Source: Eurosta solidaginis (lineage: Eukaryota > Arthropoda > Insecta > Diptera > Tephritidae). From it: DNA of 64,000 bases. The first letter of the stretch is position 1. Each line of letters opens with the position of its first letter. The stretch is taken from positions 230,509,832-230,573,831 of the forward strand of contig NC_090319.1 of the NCBI RefSeq assembly GCF_040869045.1, read 5' to 3'. Shown in pieces: positions 45,466-57,464 of the stretch. Below the pieces are notes generated by a model that saw only the letters and a program-made list of their open reading frames with translations, searched no databases and had not been told where the DNA came from. The position numbers and the translations under genes are program-made.

Positions 45466-48400
45466 TTAAGCAACAAAAATGTCTTTAGCATGGTATACGC
45501 CGATTCTCTTGCCACTGGTATCGCCGAGTTCGTACATTGAATTTCCAAAAGCTTTCAGGACTACACACTTAACTTGCTTTGGGGCAAGTTTAGCGTTGTA
45601 GTTTTCAATCTTCGAACTCTCCTTGAAATTTCGGCGGTATACCACTTGTCCGGTTTGGAATTTCACATCTTTGCTACGGGTATTATACAACTTTTTACTT
45701 CGCTCATGTGCTAGTTTGAGTTCCTTCAGTATAGAGTCCCTAATACTTTGTAGCCTATCTGCCTTAGCACTTATCTCTAAATCCACGTCTTTAACTGTAC
45801 CCAATTTGCGGCATATTTCGTATGATACCCCACGTTGCATCATGGGCATGTCAAATGTGGCATAGTATGGGGAGCAGTTAATCGACGTGTGTACCGCACT
45901 GCGAAGGGCAAAAGCCGCATCGCTGATACACCTATCCCAGTTCTTTTGATTATCCTTAATGAAGGACCGCACTATTTGGAGCACAGAGCGGTTAACCCTC
46001 TCCGCTGCATTCCCTTGGGGGAATAAAAAGCAGTTCTTATATGTTTAACTCCATACTTATCTAAAAATTTAGCAAACATGTCGGAGACAAATTGTTTCCC
46101 ATTATCGGAATGAACGTATTCCGGGACCCCAAAAATGTGAAATACTTCTTTTTCTAAGAATCTACAAACATCTATAGACGCGGCTTTACGCATTGGTTTT
46201 AAAAAGACAAACTTGGAAAAATGGTGAAGACACACAAACACATAAACATTACCATCACTAGTACGTGGGTATGGACCCATAAAGTCGATAAACAAACGTT
46301 GGAAAGGTCTTTCGGTTACGTGTTGCTTTTCCATGGGCGGTTTATGAAAAACGTTTTGAGTTTTATTTCCCTTGCATACTTCACACTCTTTTAGGAAGGT
46401 TTGCACATCGGTTACCATACCAGGCCAATAGTACTTTTCGCGTATTCGGGCTAAGGTTTTGTGGATGCCCCCGTGTCCGGCCGAAGGTGAGCTGTGGGAG
46501 GATTCCACTAACCCCGCGCGCAACTCCGACGGTACCCAGAGTTTCCAGGCTTGGTCCTGCTGAAGGTCGTCTCCCCGGTAAAACTGAGTCCGTTTATATA
46601 TGTAACCGTCCGACGCGCATAGTTCTGGAAGTTTGGCCTGGTTTTCTGTCACGGTTTTTCTAAGTTCGTCATACTCTTCAGTTCTAAAGTAGTCCGAGTC
46701 CAAGTCAACGTCCATTAGTCTGTCTGATAGCTGCATTTCCTACATGTGCGCTCGCGATAGCGTATCGGGTACAACATTGAGTGCTCCTTTTCTGTGCTCG
46801 ATTTGAAAGTCGTACGCCTGAAGTTTTAAACTCCACCGCGCGAGTCTTCCTGACAGGTCCTTTTGATTCATCAACCATTTAAGACTCGCGTGGTCGGTTA
46901 TGATGGTGAAGGGTAAACCTTCGAAGTATTGCCTAAATCTCTTCTCACTTATCACCGCAGCGTAGCACTCAAGCTCGGTGATACTATAATTACGCTGCGC
47001 TTTGTTTAGTTTGGCGGAGATGTACGCTATGGGTCGTTCGTTCTTCTCGTCGTCTAACTGAAAGAGTACCCCGCCCACTCCGTCTGTCGAAGCATCGCAC
47101 TGGATGTAAAAGCGTCTGTCGAAGTCAGGGTGTACCAGTACGGGAGCGGTAATCAAGCTCTCTTTTAGTCGCTCAAACGACTTTCTTGCTTCTTCTGTCA
47201 TCATAAACCTTTTGATTTTTTCTTTTGTGAGACAGTCGTGCAACGGCGCTGCAATGGTTGCGTAGTCTTGGATAAAACGGCGGTACCAGCCTGACATCCC
47301 TAGGAACCGTCGGAGCTGTTTTGGCGTTTTTGGTTCCGGGAAATCCCTCACCGCCGCAACCTTGTTCGCATCGGTTCGGATGCATCCATCGCCCACTACA
47401 TAACCTAGGTACCTAACTTCCCTGAAAAGAAACTTGCTTTTCTCGACATTTATGGTAAGGTTGGCTTCTCGTAAACACTTAGCGACCTTTTCCAACAAAC
47501 GTAAATGAGACGAAAAATCTACAGAACAAACTAACAAATCGTCTAAAAACACAAAAACGCAAAAAATGGTATTTGCCAAAAGGCATCTTTTAGGTCGATG
47601 GCCGAAATGAATCTGGTATTTTGGAGTCGGCTGAGAATCCCATCAATGTTCGGAAGGGGATAAGCGTCCTTTATAGTTCGCTCATTCACCTTCCTCGCAT
47701 CGAGACAGAGACGCTTCTTTTCACCCTTTATCACCAGCGATACGGGAGAGCTCCAACTGCTATTACTCTCCTCAATCACCCCTATACCCAGCATGCGGTC
47801 TAGCTCTGCAAAAACAAGTTTTTGTATGGCTGGTGATATCGGATAGTGCCTCTGTTTCACGGGGAGATTCTCATCCGAGACCTCGATCACGTGTTCCTCC
47901 AAGTTGGTTTTTCCCAACCCCAATACAGCAAAGGATGGGAACTGCGCCTTGACCCCTTCTAAGGCAATACTTTGCTCTTTCGTGAGGACATGTTGCACGG
48001 CATCAAACGACAAATCGCCCTCAGCGGGTACCAACTCCGCAACGGCTGTGCGGGTTGAACGCACCATATTTCCTCGACTAACAACATCCAGGTCGAAAGC
48101 CTGCCAAAAGTCCACCCCTAAATAAACTTCCTGTTTGAGGCCTGGCACGATTAGGAATTCCAAATTCTTAACTTCTCCTTCCCATAAGACAGACAGAGTG
48201 ATAGCACCTACTACCGGGGTTTCACCGGCGTTTGCTGTACGAATATTTTGATTAACTAACTTAATGATGCTATCTTCTCTGCCTGCTATCAAATTTTCAA
48301 AATTTTTTCCTAAACAATTCGCGCCAGCCACCGAATCTAACAAAGCTAGGACATCCTTGCCTCCAATCTTAGTTTTCGCAAAGAAGCGATTATCTCCCTT

Positions 48401-48466
48401 GAGGGTTACGATAGTTGACACAATCTTATGGTGGATTCTTTTCATCATTTTCCGCTTTTCGCGCAT
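45466..48466 (-). pseudogene. Gypsy-like pol, unit 2 (protease, RT, RNase H, integrase; broken)
   Basis: The frame 48466-47543 begins in the protease, where LALLDSVAGANCLG has Val for the catalytic-site Gly of D-S-G, and continues into the RT up to IDLKDAFWQIPF. Some 50 codons are then deleted (the segment holding MSFGLCNAAQ in unit 1). The next frame (47579-46740) has CVFVFLDDLLVC and RNase H to DTLSRAHM and TAG (46740-46742). The integrase follows in frame (46736-45972) with the HHCC finger and both Asp strands; a one-base loss in a C run (about 46018) shifts it to the last frame (45984-45466), which ends GVYHAKDIFVA. This copy keeps the integrase C-terminus lost in unit 1. No envelope-like ORF follows. 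Confidence 0.9.
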
Positions 48467-48610
48467 CTTCTTAATTTTAGTCTAAGTCTATTTTCCTCTG
48501 GTGTAGACTTTTTGGCTCGGCTTTCTTCCCTTCTGCTGCAATTTCACTATCCTTCACCCCGCTTTCCCTCTTTAAAATTTTGACGCTGGGTTGGGCTCCG
48601 GGTAGTCTGT

Positions 48611-50338
48611 CTACTGGCGAGAGCTCCCGGCAATCTCCGCCAGTTGGGAGTTTCCCTTCTTAAACACACAAAAAGACGTATCCTTACCACACGCAAAACA
48701 GATCATATTATGGAACGGGGACTTACAATGGTGTTCTTTCTTTAGCTCGGACGGATTCTTTACAAAAAAGTCGACAGGCATACCGCACGCATAACACAAC
48801 ATTAAATGGTAAGGGGACGCACAAAAAGCATTGGTGGTGGGATTAGGGCTGAACGTTGCCTTCGGCTGTGCCGAATTTCCTTGGATTGTTGTAGTCGTTT
48901 GTTGCTGGAATGGCGTTCTACGCTGGAAATTATTGTTTGTGATTGCGGGAGCCTGCTTTACTTCCTCATCCGCAGGTGCCGCTTCGGGATACACTAACTC
49001 ACTAACGGCTTTGGCCCTACTTTTATTTTCTTTTATGAGCCGTTCCGCTCGCCTACACTCAGCCTTTAACTCAGCCAGCGTGTCGATTTTCGACGCAAAC
49101 GTTAAATTTGCCAAGTAGGGCTTCAGGTTCCCCCTAATTATCCCTACCAGCTCCTTCTCTAGGATACTTTTCCGGAGCCGGAACGTCAAATTATGGACCT
49201 CACCGTAGAAGTCGTTGAACCCTTCCAGTGGCTGTTGTTTGCGTTCCATTATCTCGCGGATTATCTCATAATCGGACTCCGCTGTCTTGCAGTGGGCTAG
49301 CAGCTCCGCCCTTAGCTCGGAGTACCCAAACTCGGGTTCATCCGAGTGGTCCTCTAAGACCTGCCAGTACCACTTCAAGGCAGAGCCCGTTACGAGACAG
49401 TGGAAGTCGGTGAAGAGCTGGAAGTGTGAAATATTATGTTTCTGTCGCATCTTCCCAATTCTAAACAGAAAGCTCTCCACCGTTATTCCTTTACTCGTAC
49501 CGTCAAACTTCACGTACCACTTGTCCAGGTCCAACTTCTTCCATTTCGGTGGGTCCTGGGTGTTCTTCGATGAACCTGAACCCCCCAAAGTAGCATTTGA
49601 ATCGACACGCTGGTTGGCTGCTTCATCCCTACCATTCCTCTCTGGAGTCGATGACTGACCAGGTCGGCTACCTATCCCTTGCGCCGAGGTTTCCATCACA
49701 GCGACTCGGTTACTGAGGCTTGCAATGTTGTCGCGGATATTGCGGACCTCATCCATATACTGCACCATCACCTCATTTTGTTGCGCGATCATTGCCATCA
49801 TATGGCTTAGCTGGTTTATGTTGATGGCCGTTGAAGTTGGTCTGCCTTGACGCTGTTCCGCCACATCAGCACCCTGGTCCTTTGATGGCTCCTTGCGTCT
49901 AGGGATAGCCCCGGTTCCTGATCCGCCAACTACTCCACCGGCTGCTCCCTCCTGCTCCGTGTCGGACATATTGAAAAGTTCGTCGATTTTCCTTGAAAAA
50001 CTACCTTCCCCCCCAGAAAATGAAAACGTTTCGGTTACCCTAAAACTAAACGGACGGACTGATTGGACTATCTGTTCCCCCGATGACCTAAAAACCTGCG
50101 AAGCGCACCTGTTAATTAGGTCCGTTGGTAAGCACTTGGAATGAGGTATGCCCGTATCGATTTGGGTAAAAATGGATCCGATGACCTCGTTCCGCAACGC
50201 CCTGGTGATACTTCGAGTCACTATTCGATCCGTGTTCAACCCCAGTCCACCAACAACTTCTTCCTGTGCGTCCCCCTCTTCCATACAAGGAACTTTCTCC
50301 ACTATTACGAGGTCTGACTCGCCAAACGATGCAGGCAC
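48611..50338 (-). CDS. Gypsy-like gag, unit 2 (intact, 575 codons)
   Basis: Open from MPASFGESDL to a TAG after SSRQ. Residues 1-130 form an acidic to mixed N-terminal extension. Residues about 160-215 form a helix with MAMIAQQNEVMVQYMDEVRN (likely coiled coil). Residues 270-430 are capsid-like, with KWYVKFDGTSKGITVESFLF and LVTGSALKWYWQVLEDHS, as in retrotransposon gag domains. Residues 506-550 hold two motifs C-X4-H-X3-C-X2-C (Cys506/His511/Cys515/Cys518 and Cys538/His543/Cys547/Cys550), unlike the usual CX2CX4HX4C knuckle. It is the only complete gag here; pol lies downstream in another frame after about 145 bp, and how it would be expressed is not clear. Confidence 0.85.
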   Translation of the reverse strand: MPASFGESDLVIVEKVPCMEEGDAQEEVVGGLGLNTDRIVTRSITRALRNEVIGSIFTQIDTGIPHSKCLPTDLINRCASQVFRSSGEQIVQSVRPFSFRVTETFSFSGGEGSFSRKIDELFNMSDTEQEGAAGGVVGGSGTGAIPRRKEPSKDQGADVAEQRQGRPTSTAININQLSHMMAMIAQQNEVMVQYMDEVRNIRDNIASLSNRVAVMETSAQGIGSRPGQSSTPERNGRDEAANQRVDSNATLGGSGSSKNTQDPPKWKKLDLDKWYVKFDGTSKGITVESFLFRIGKMRQKHNISHFQLFTDFHCLVTGSALKWYWQVLEDHSDEPEFGYSELRAELLAHCKTAESDYEIIREIMERKQQPLEGFNDFYGEVHNLTFRLRKSILEKELVGIIRGNLKPYLANLTFASKIDTLAELKAECRRAERLIKENKSRAKAVSELVYPEAAPADEEVKQAPAITNNNFQRRTPFQQQTTTTIQGNSAQPKATFSPNPTTNAFCASPYHLMLCYACGMPVDFFVKNPSELKKEHHCKSPFHNMICFACGKDTSFCVFKKGNSQLAEIAGSSRQ

Positions 50339-52288
50339 TGAAAGTGGGTATAAGGGTTAAGGGCCACAAGTAACGGAAACAAGGTTTCCAGCTAGAAACC
50401 CAAAACAAATAAGCCAAAAAAATCGAAGGCTCGGCCAAGGGCAGGAAAAAAAAAAAACAAAATTATACAAAAATTTCAAAACGAATTCAAAACCGAAATG
50501 ATTTATAACCAAAATGAAAAAAATATACTATAAAAAAAATGTACAAGAAGGGAAGGAGACTATTATAGGTCACGGCACCGGAGATAGTAGTTGTAGTAGT
50601 TGTAAAAAAAAATTTGGGAAATTTTAGCAATTCAACCGAGAACAATCTTAAAACGTAGGTAATAATCCAAAAGGGATTGAAAAGTAATAAAAACAATATA
50701 ACAGGAAACCTATTTGGAATCAAAAAATTCAACCAATCCAAATGTTCCTAAATAGTAAAGCAACTTAAACGAAAATTCAAAAAAGTAATAATATGATGAG
50801 TAAGAAAGAAAAAAAACTTCATATATGAATTTAAGCAAGAAAAAAACTTTATATATATGAATTTTAAACCTATCTCACGAACGGGTTGATCAAAAATTCA
50901 GAAATTTTAAATGTTGAAAACTTATGAACTACTATGTCTAAAAACTAGTAAAAATAAAAAAAATATACGTAACCGAAATTCCAAAAAGAATGATACTTAA
51001 TGAAAAAGTGGGTAAAAAAAAAAAAAACAAAAAAAAAATGCTTAAATACAAACCTAAATTCGACTTAATTCTAAGCCTAAGCTAAAATCCAATACAAGGC
51101 GACAAAAATAATATATATATATGTTATTAAACAAAAAAATTATAAAAGTCAAAACCCAGAACCATTCAAAAAAAATTAAGAAGAAAAACAAATTCCAAGT
51201 ATCACCAAAAAATTAAGGAATTATAAAGGAAAATTTAATAAGTAGAAAAAAAACAAACAAAATATTGTAAACTCAATGCAGCACGTGTTAAACTTCATCT
51301 GTTATGTAAGTTAAACTTAAATTCAAGGAACGTTGACCTCAGAATGTAGTTTAGAAAAAGAATAACAATTGGGAAAAAATGAAGAAAAAGATCAAATATA
51401 GCCAATAAAAGTTAAATTTAGCAAAAAGGAATTAAAAGGATATATCTTTTCAACCAAAAAAAAAAAAACAGGAATATACGTGTGTTATTAAAATACACGT
51501 GGTGGTAGATACATAGATTTAATTATAATATATGTGTATACGCTTTTGTTTTTCAGGTATTTTTTTGTTGTTGCTTCAATTTTTGTTTATAGAAATAATT
51601 ATAAATGTTATTGGTGTGTGTTGGTGTTGCACCTCGGCGAGGTCCTAGTGAATGTGAGTGAGTGGTCCGTTTGTCACTAGTCTAGGTCCTAGTCAACTAA
51701 GTCACCCCAATACGTCCGTGTATTCAGTGTAGGACTACAAGCCTACAAGCCCAGGCCTCAAGCTTGGTTGCCACACTGCTTCCAATCGCCTTCGTGTAGG
51801 CTGACTGCAAACCACACGTGCACGCAGTGCTGGACTACGTTCACGGTAGCTTAAACAGTCGCCTACATGCTACAACATCTATTTGTCAATATACTAGCCT
51901 TACCGCAGAATACCACTTATGCAAGCGTTGCAGCTTTCAAAAGGAACCTCTACGGCAAGGCGAGTATCCCCCTTGTGTTTGTTGTAGTGGCACATATCGC
52001 GTCGGACGGATCCAAACGATGTTGCCCCTACAACGGTCTCCGTCCTGTCAGAGAAATAAAACTGAAATTGAGAGAGAGGTAAACGTTATAAAGCCAAACA
52101 AAAGATATCGTTAAGAAAAGAGTTATGGAAAAAAAGGCATAGGAAAGAAAGGAAAGTTATGAAAAGAAAAAAAACTTTATTTTGGACAAAAAAAAAGATT
52201 TAAGGGATGCAAAAAAAAAACAAAATAAAGATGAAACTGAACTTGAGAGAAAAACCAAAAAAAAATGAAATTAAAAATTGGGCTATAT
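50339..52288 (-). other. Gypsy-like leader (5' UTR), unit 2
   Basis: The third copy of the 2-kb A-rich leader, with more private changes than the other two (for example TCGGCGAGG for TCGGTGAGG near 51640). It keeps the plus-strand open frame at 51818-52114. Confidence 0.7.
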
Positions 52289-52300
52289 CGTTGGGCGCCA
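52289..52300 (-). promoter_or_regulatory. Primer binding site, unit 2
   Basis: TGGCGCCCAACG on the minus strand, one base from the LTR start TGTTGCAT at 52302. Confidence 0.75.
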
Positions 52301-52301
52301 T

Positions 52302-55300
52302 TGTTGCATAACTGATTATTGGGGTAAGGCGGCGGTGGCATTTGGCATGCTGGCAAGCCCCTGCTAGCTCGTCGGGAGGGGTGAGTTTTTGCTCACTCGC
52401 CTTACCTACAGTTATACAAACAAAAAGAGGGGTTCATGCCTGAAATCTACGAAAGGAAAGTTGGAAGAAAAGGTCTGTCCGTGTCAGGTGGAGTCATCCC
52501 TCCCCTTCTGCGTAAAATCTTGACGCAGCCTTGGGCGTTGTACTGACTCCGAAACTTTAGCAACGCCCCCTTTGCCTGACATTTCTCTGTACGTTACTGT
52601 CCCATGTCCCTCTCCAGTCTAGTCAGTCATAGTCGCCTCACAATCACGTCCCTTTTATTGCACTCGTGCAACACCCACACCAACTGAGTGTCTTAGCCTA
52701 TCATTTTTGAATGGAATCAACCCATGAACCTGCTAAATATAAAACCATGAATTTTGGCGTAAACGTTATAAAAGCACTTTATTCAATAGTTACCCTAACC
52801 AGAAAAATAATATTAATAAAATTCACAATTCAACAATATCACCTATCTTACGGCTAGTTATGGAAACTACTTATATCTATTGTATATATATATGGATTGC
52901 AGAAGGCTAATAATAAGGAATGCGTTTTTGAAACATAGGTAGTAAGGAAAAAGAAGCTAAGCTGGACAATTAGGAACTCAAAGAAAGATCAAGATACCGG
53001 AAGTCAACCGGAGCTGTTTATTTAATAGAAAGGTTATGGATGCAAAAAACAAAAAAAACAAAAGGAAACTCTATAATGAAACTTGAAATTAAAAATTACT
53101 GAATAGAAAATATGAAAAGAGCTTTCCCGTGAAAGGAAAACTAATAATGCCAAAATTGGTTAAATTGAAAATTATTAAATAACAAAAACTTTAACATGAA
53201 CCAGAAACTCAAAAATAAAAAATATCTTATTTCCAACTCGTTAAGCGTACTTAGCGAGCCGCCACTGTATGCCAAGCGATTATCACCCTCTTGGCTTCCA
53301 ATAGGGTTTCTTTGTTAAAAGGTGAGATACGTGTACATTTGTATATACATTTGTTTGATTAAAATGAATAGCTTAAAGATATATCACTTACCGAGCATAT
53401 CCCGCGACGAAGGCGCTTGCGTCGAAGTGAGAGAGAGTGTGGCTGGGGGATCACCATATACATACATACATACACAAGCATATACCTACAAACAAATCCT
53501 ATGTTGGAACGACTACTCAGTAATAGGTGGAAGAGGGGATAATGAGAAATTGCAAATTTATTCGGGCATGCGGTTGCGGCCCGGATCAAAGGCTTTACGC
53601 GCGGTCAAACAAATTGAATTATAAAAAAAAATATATATATAAATGAATATGAAATGTGGCAATAACAAAAGATTTAAAGTTTACTCGGGAGTTTACTAAG
53701 TTTAATATTATCCGGGGTATTGGCAAAACTCAAAAAAATTAATACTTCGGGCCACAAACAGGGAATCGCAAAAAAAAATCTAAATTAATAAAAGTATTGA
53801 AAAATAATAACAAAAATGGGCTGAGTGAAAAAAAGAAAGAAACGCAAAGCGTGCAAGAAAAGCCCGAGTCGAAAAGAAGAAGAGTTAGGTGAAAAAAATT
53901 TAGCAAACTTTAAATGCAAAAAAAACGAAATAGAAGAAGAAAAAAATAAGTGAAAGGTATAAAAACCGAACGCGAAAAAAACTGAAAATTAACCAAGAAC
54001 TGAAGCAAAATATGGAAACCCGAAAAATGTATGTAGATATGCCAAAGAGGGTAATAAAAGGTAAAAAGTATGGAAAATTTTGAGGCAAATACAAAAAAGG
54101 TGTGAAGAGGTAAGAAGAAATGCACAAGTGGAAATGTTAATAATTATAAAAAAAATTCTTAATATTACGGTGCCATAGTGACAATTAAATTCATACAAAA
54201 ATCTAAACAAAATTCATCCAGGTTTTCAATTATTAACTCAAATTTAACGAAATAGAAAAAAAACTAAAAACTAGATCTAAAATTTAGCTGCCAAACTCCG
54301 TTGAAAAGATGATTGCAAATTCAGAAAACTCCAAAAAAAAATTAAATTGCGCACGTTGGTAACCTTAACTTAAACTAGCTTAAAAAATTCAAACAAGTGG
54401 ATTGCAAACAAACTGCAAGAAAACAAATGCGGCATTGGTTCCTCTCTCCTCTATTGTGGTTTTCTCTGCCGGCGAAGCTTCAAAAAATGCTGCGGTGCCG
54501 GGACAGGAGCGCCAAAATGCCCCTCCTTTATACCGTTCGGTGTGGAGTCCGGCACCGGCTCTATGTTTCCCCTCCTGCTGGACTTCAGATACTACCCCGC
54601 TTATCTGCTTATCTTTGGTGTCTGTGTGTGTGCGTGCGTGTCGTGGCACTAATGATGGTGGCTGGTGTGGCAAGTTTAAACCTTTGTGCCGCAATCTGAA
54701 TAGGCAAGGGAAAAAAATTTTAGGGACTAGGGTCATGCTGACAACGAAACCAGACATTAGGGTACATGTGGACTTATTATATTTATTGACTTTCATCGAG
54801 TTATGTAATTTTATTTATTTATTTGATTTTATTTATTTTACTTAATTTTATCTGTATATTTAATGTTATCTAGGTATTAGATTTTACTCAAATGTTGGAC
54901 TTTATGTATTTATGTATGTTATTTTATTTTAATTAGTTTTATTTTATTTTATTTTATAATTTTAGTTAATTTATTTTAATTTAATTTTACTTTTAACTTT
55001 CATTCTTTTATTTAACTTTATTACTTCACATTATCTTTGTATTTACTTATATTTATGTATTCAATTTTATGAATTTTAGGTATTTAATTTTATTTAATTT
55101 AATTTACATTTTTAACAATTTTATTTATGTTCAGGAATAGTCCACACGCACCAGGGACTGGGATGGGGATTTCACTGACTCACCTGAATAGGATCCAGGA
55201 CACCGAGTTTATTTTTTTTTCTATGTACCGGTGCTTAACGGGCCAATATCGCGGTTAGCAACAACCGTAAACCGAAACTTATTTTTGTTTTTTTTTTTCA

Positions 55301-55634
55301 CAAAAGACTAACTTTGCATTTACCACGACTTTAGTAGCTTCCGCACTCACTTGAATGTACTTTACATTTGAGACATGCCCTGTCATCGTTTGGCAATCGT
55401 ACCCCATAGATCGAAAGCATTTCACTCAAGAACGAAAGACACCAATACATACAATCCTATTTTGGCGGGAAACGACAGACATAAACTTTCACGATACTAA
55501 TTTCACCCACACTACAGATACATATTCATACATCCAAATCACGTTACTAACACACATAAGGGTAACTCCGTTGCTGTTAACACACAGATACAGCGGTGTT
55601 CGGACTTTTGCAATGTTGCATTGACCCACAGGCT
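52302..55634 (-). repeat. Gypsy-like LTR, unit 2 5' side
   Basis: Matches the other LTRs from TGTTGCATAACTG to CCCACAGGCT, then breaks off into unrelated sequence. Either the LTR ends near CCCACA (55631) or its last 40 or so bases were removed by the neighbouring BEL-type DNA. A short deletion removes TTTCTCACCACT-like bases near 55424. Its left half groups with LTR 0 and its right half with the shared LTR. Confidence 0.75.
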
Positions 55635-55839
55635 ACATAAAATTGGTCCTTACGCGCCGAGGAAAGTAAGATTTTGAGCATATTTTTTTTGGCAAAAACC
55701 CAAAAAATCAGAACATTCGGAAAAGTTGAGAATTTGGAAATTATAATTTACTGTGAACAAAGGTATTATCGACATATATCACAAACTAGCGAGGGAGCAA
55801 AAAACGAGACAAGCAAGCAACTCGTTAACGCACACATAC

Positions 55840-56110
55840 ATTAAAATCATCACATCCATCCAGCATCACATACAATCCATTATATCATACAGTCCATTAG
55901 CTTCATCACACAACATCACAATCAAATCATTATAATATATCACATCCATTAGCATCACATCTTACAGTCATGCACATCATATCATCGAAATCACATCACG
56001 TCACCGCACAACATCAAACAGTCCACTCATCTACATCACATACAATCCAATAGCTTCATCACATCATCACATTAATCAGTCCATCACATCAACACATCTC
56101 TGCCCAACGA
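55840..56110. repeat. CATCACA-rich low-complexity tract
   Basis: Irregular repetition of ATCACAT, CATCACA and CAGTCCAT-type words over about 270 bp on the plus strand, with very few G. Probably slippage-derived. Confidence 0.7.
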
Positions 56111-56779
56111 TCAATTTATCAAATAAAAAGTTAAGGTACGTACGTGGTTGCTTGGTGGCACAAAAACCTTTTTTTTTATTATTAGTTGCGTGATTTTACG
56201 CACGGAAAGTGCATTCCGTGTTAGATATAATAAAGGCAAAGCAAGTGAAATTGCTAAATTTCGTGTTTTTTAAACACACCAATCGCCTTTTGACGATCGG
56301 GTAATTCCCCCCACCAGTGGTAAGGGTTACTCGACACCGCTCAAGGCAGACAGTCAGTGAATTTTTTTTAGTTTTTTTTCACACTCATCACTGCACTGTA
56401 TTGTACCCCCTCATCGTCACACACGTTGACAAAATTTCCTAGTCAGGAAGCATACTTTCACTTGGTTGATAACCTTAGCTTGTCTATCACGGAATTCGCT
56501 TTATTAATCAGTTTACGAGCTGAAATAATACCAAAAAGCCGAAAAATTAGCACTGCGTTGGGTGGCTAGTGGCTCATCACAATTGGTCACAAACACAATT
56601 TATACTGGTCGCTTCATATTATATAGCTGTATTTTTTTTTCAGCGTTTTTTATAATAAATAATTAAAAGTGTAATTTTCCACACTAAGTTGGATATCCAA
56701 AATTTATTTCCTTTGGTTGGGAAAGATACCCTGGTTGGCTACTCGAGGATATACATCAGCGTTCACATCACACTTTTTG

Positions 56780-57290
56780 CATACACATTAAATCCTCGTT
56801 GGGATTTCTATCTGTGGTTCACATTTTACACTATATCCTCATTGGGATTACCATCTGCGTTTTTAATTTTTTTAAACACGCCAAATTTTTTGGAAGATAT
56901 TTCTATCTGTGTCCAATACACCTGTAAAGACACATTAAATATTTGCAGACGATTCTCTTCTCTGCATTGCACATCACTGTAGACACATTAAATCCTTTCA
57001 GGACTTCTATCCGTGCTTAAAATCACTTTGCACACACTAGAACCTTTCAGGATTTCTAATTGTGCTGCATATCACTACATTTATATCACTTTATACACAC
57101 TAAATCCTCGTCAGGATTTCTATCTGTGTTTATTTCCATATCACTGTATACACATTAAATCCTCGTCAGGATTTCTATCTGTGGCTTACATAATCCTCGT
57201 GAGGATCTCTATAAGTGGTTCATATCACTGGCCACACATTACATTCACGTCAAGATTTACATCTGATTCATTTTTTCGCTTATCACTAAA
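56780..57290. repeat. Hairpin-forming tandem repeats in BEL leader
   Basis: About eight or nine imperfect units with consensus CACATTAAATCCTCGTCAGG followed by ATTTCTATCTGTG, spaced 35-70 bp (for example near 56783, 56985, 57037, 57096 and 57150). Each unit folds as AAATCCT/AGGATTT around a CGTC-type loop, with CACA/TGTG further out. Paired changes such as CCTTTCAGG for CCTCGTCAGG keep the stem. Confidence 0.75.
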
Positions 57291-57464
57291 TTAAGATTTT
57301 ACTTATACAGCACAATCACAGCAGGATTGATAGCTGGGCTACGTTCAAAAAACAAAACACTCTTATAATTTTTGCTGCGGTTGAATACACACCAACGCCA
57401 CTAAGTCCTTTGCCTTCAATCTCGACACCTTCAAAGAAACAAAATATTCAGATTAATTAAAGCA

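Larger units (their letters stand above)
26508..55634 (-). mobile_element. Tandem Ty3/gypsy-like array: LTR-unit 2-LTR-unit 1-LTR
   Basis: On the minus strand the order is LTR (55634-52302), leader, gag and pol of unit 2, shared LTR (44860-41551), leader, gag and pol of unit 1 (with a LINE in its 3' region), and LTR (29926-26508). Two internal regions with three LTRs is what recombination between LTRs of neighbouring or sister copies produces. Each unit would be about 14 kb with two LTRs, mostly because of the 3.3-kb LTRs and 2-kb leaders. Neither unit has intact pol. Confidence 0.85.
55635..57464 (+). other. BEL/Pao leader, probably including its 5' LTR
   Basis: About 1.8 kb without coding motifs before the BEL gag start. 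It holds CATCACA-rich sequence (55840-56110) and hairpin repeats (56780-57290). LTR limits could not be fixed: no copy of this stretch is seen after the BEL pol, and no convincing primer binding site was found. Confidence 0.45.

Noticed and set aside
56780..57290. CRISPR-like array
   Set aside because: Repeats are diverged, spacers vary in length, and the context is a eukaryotic retrotransposon leader.
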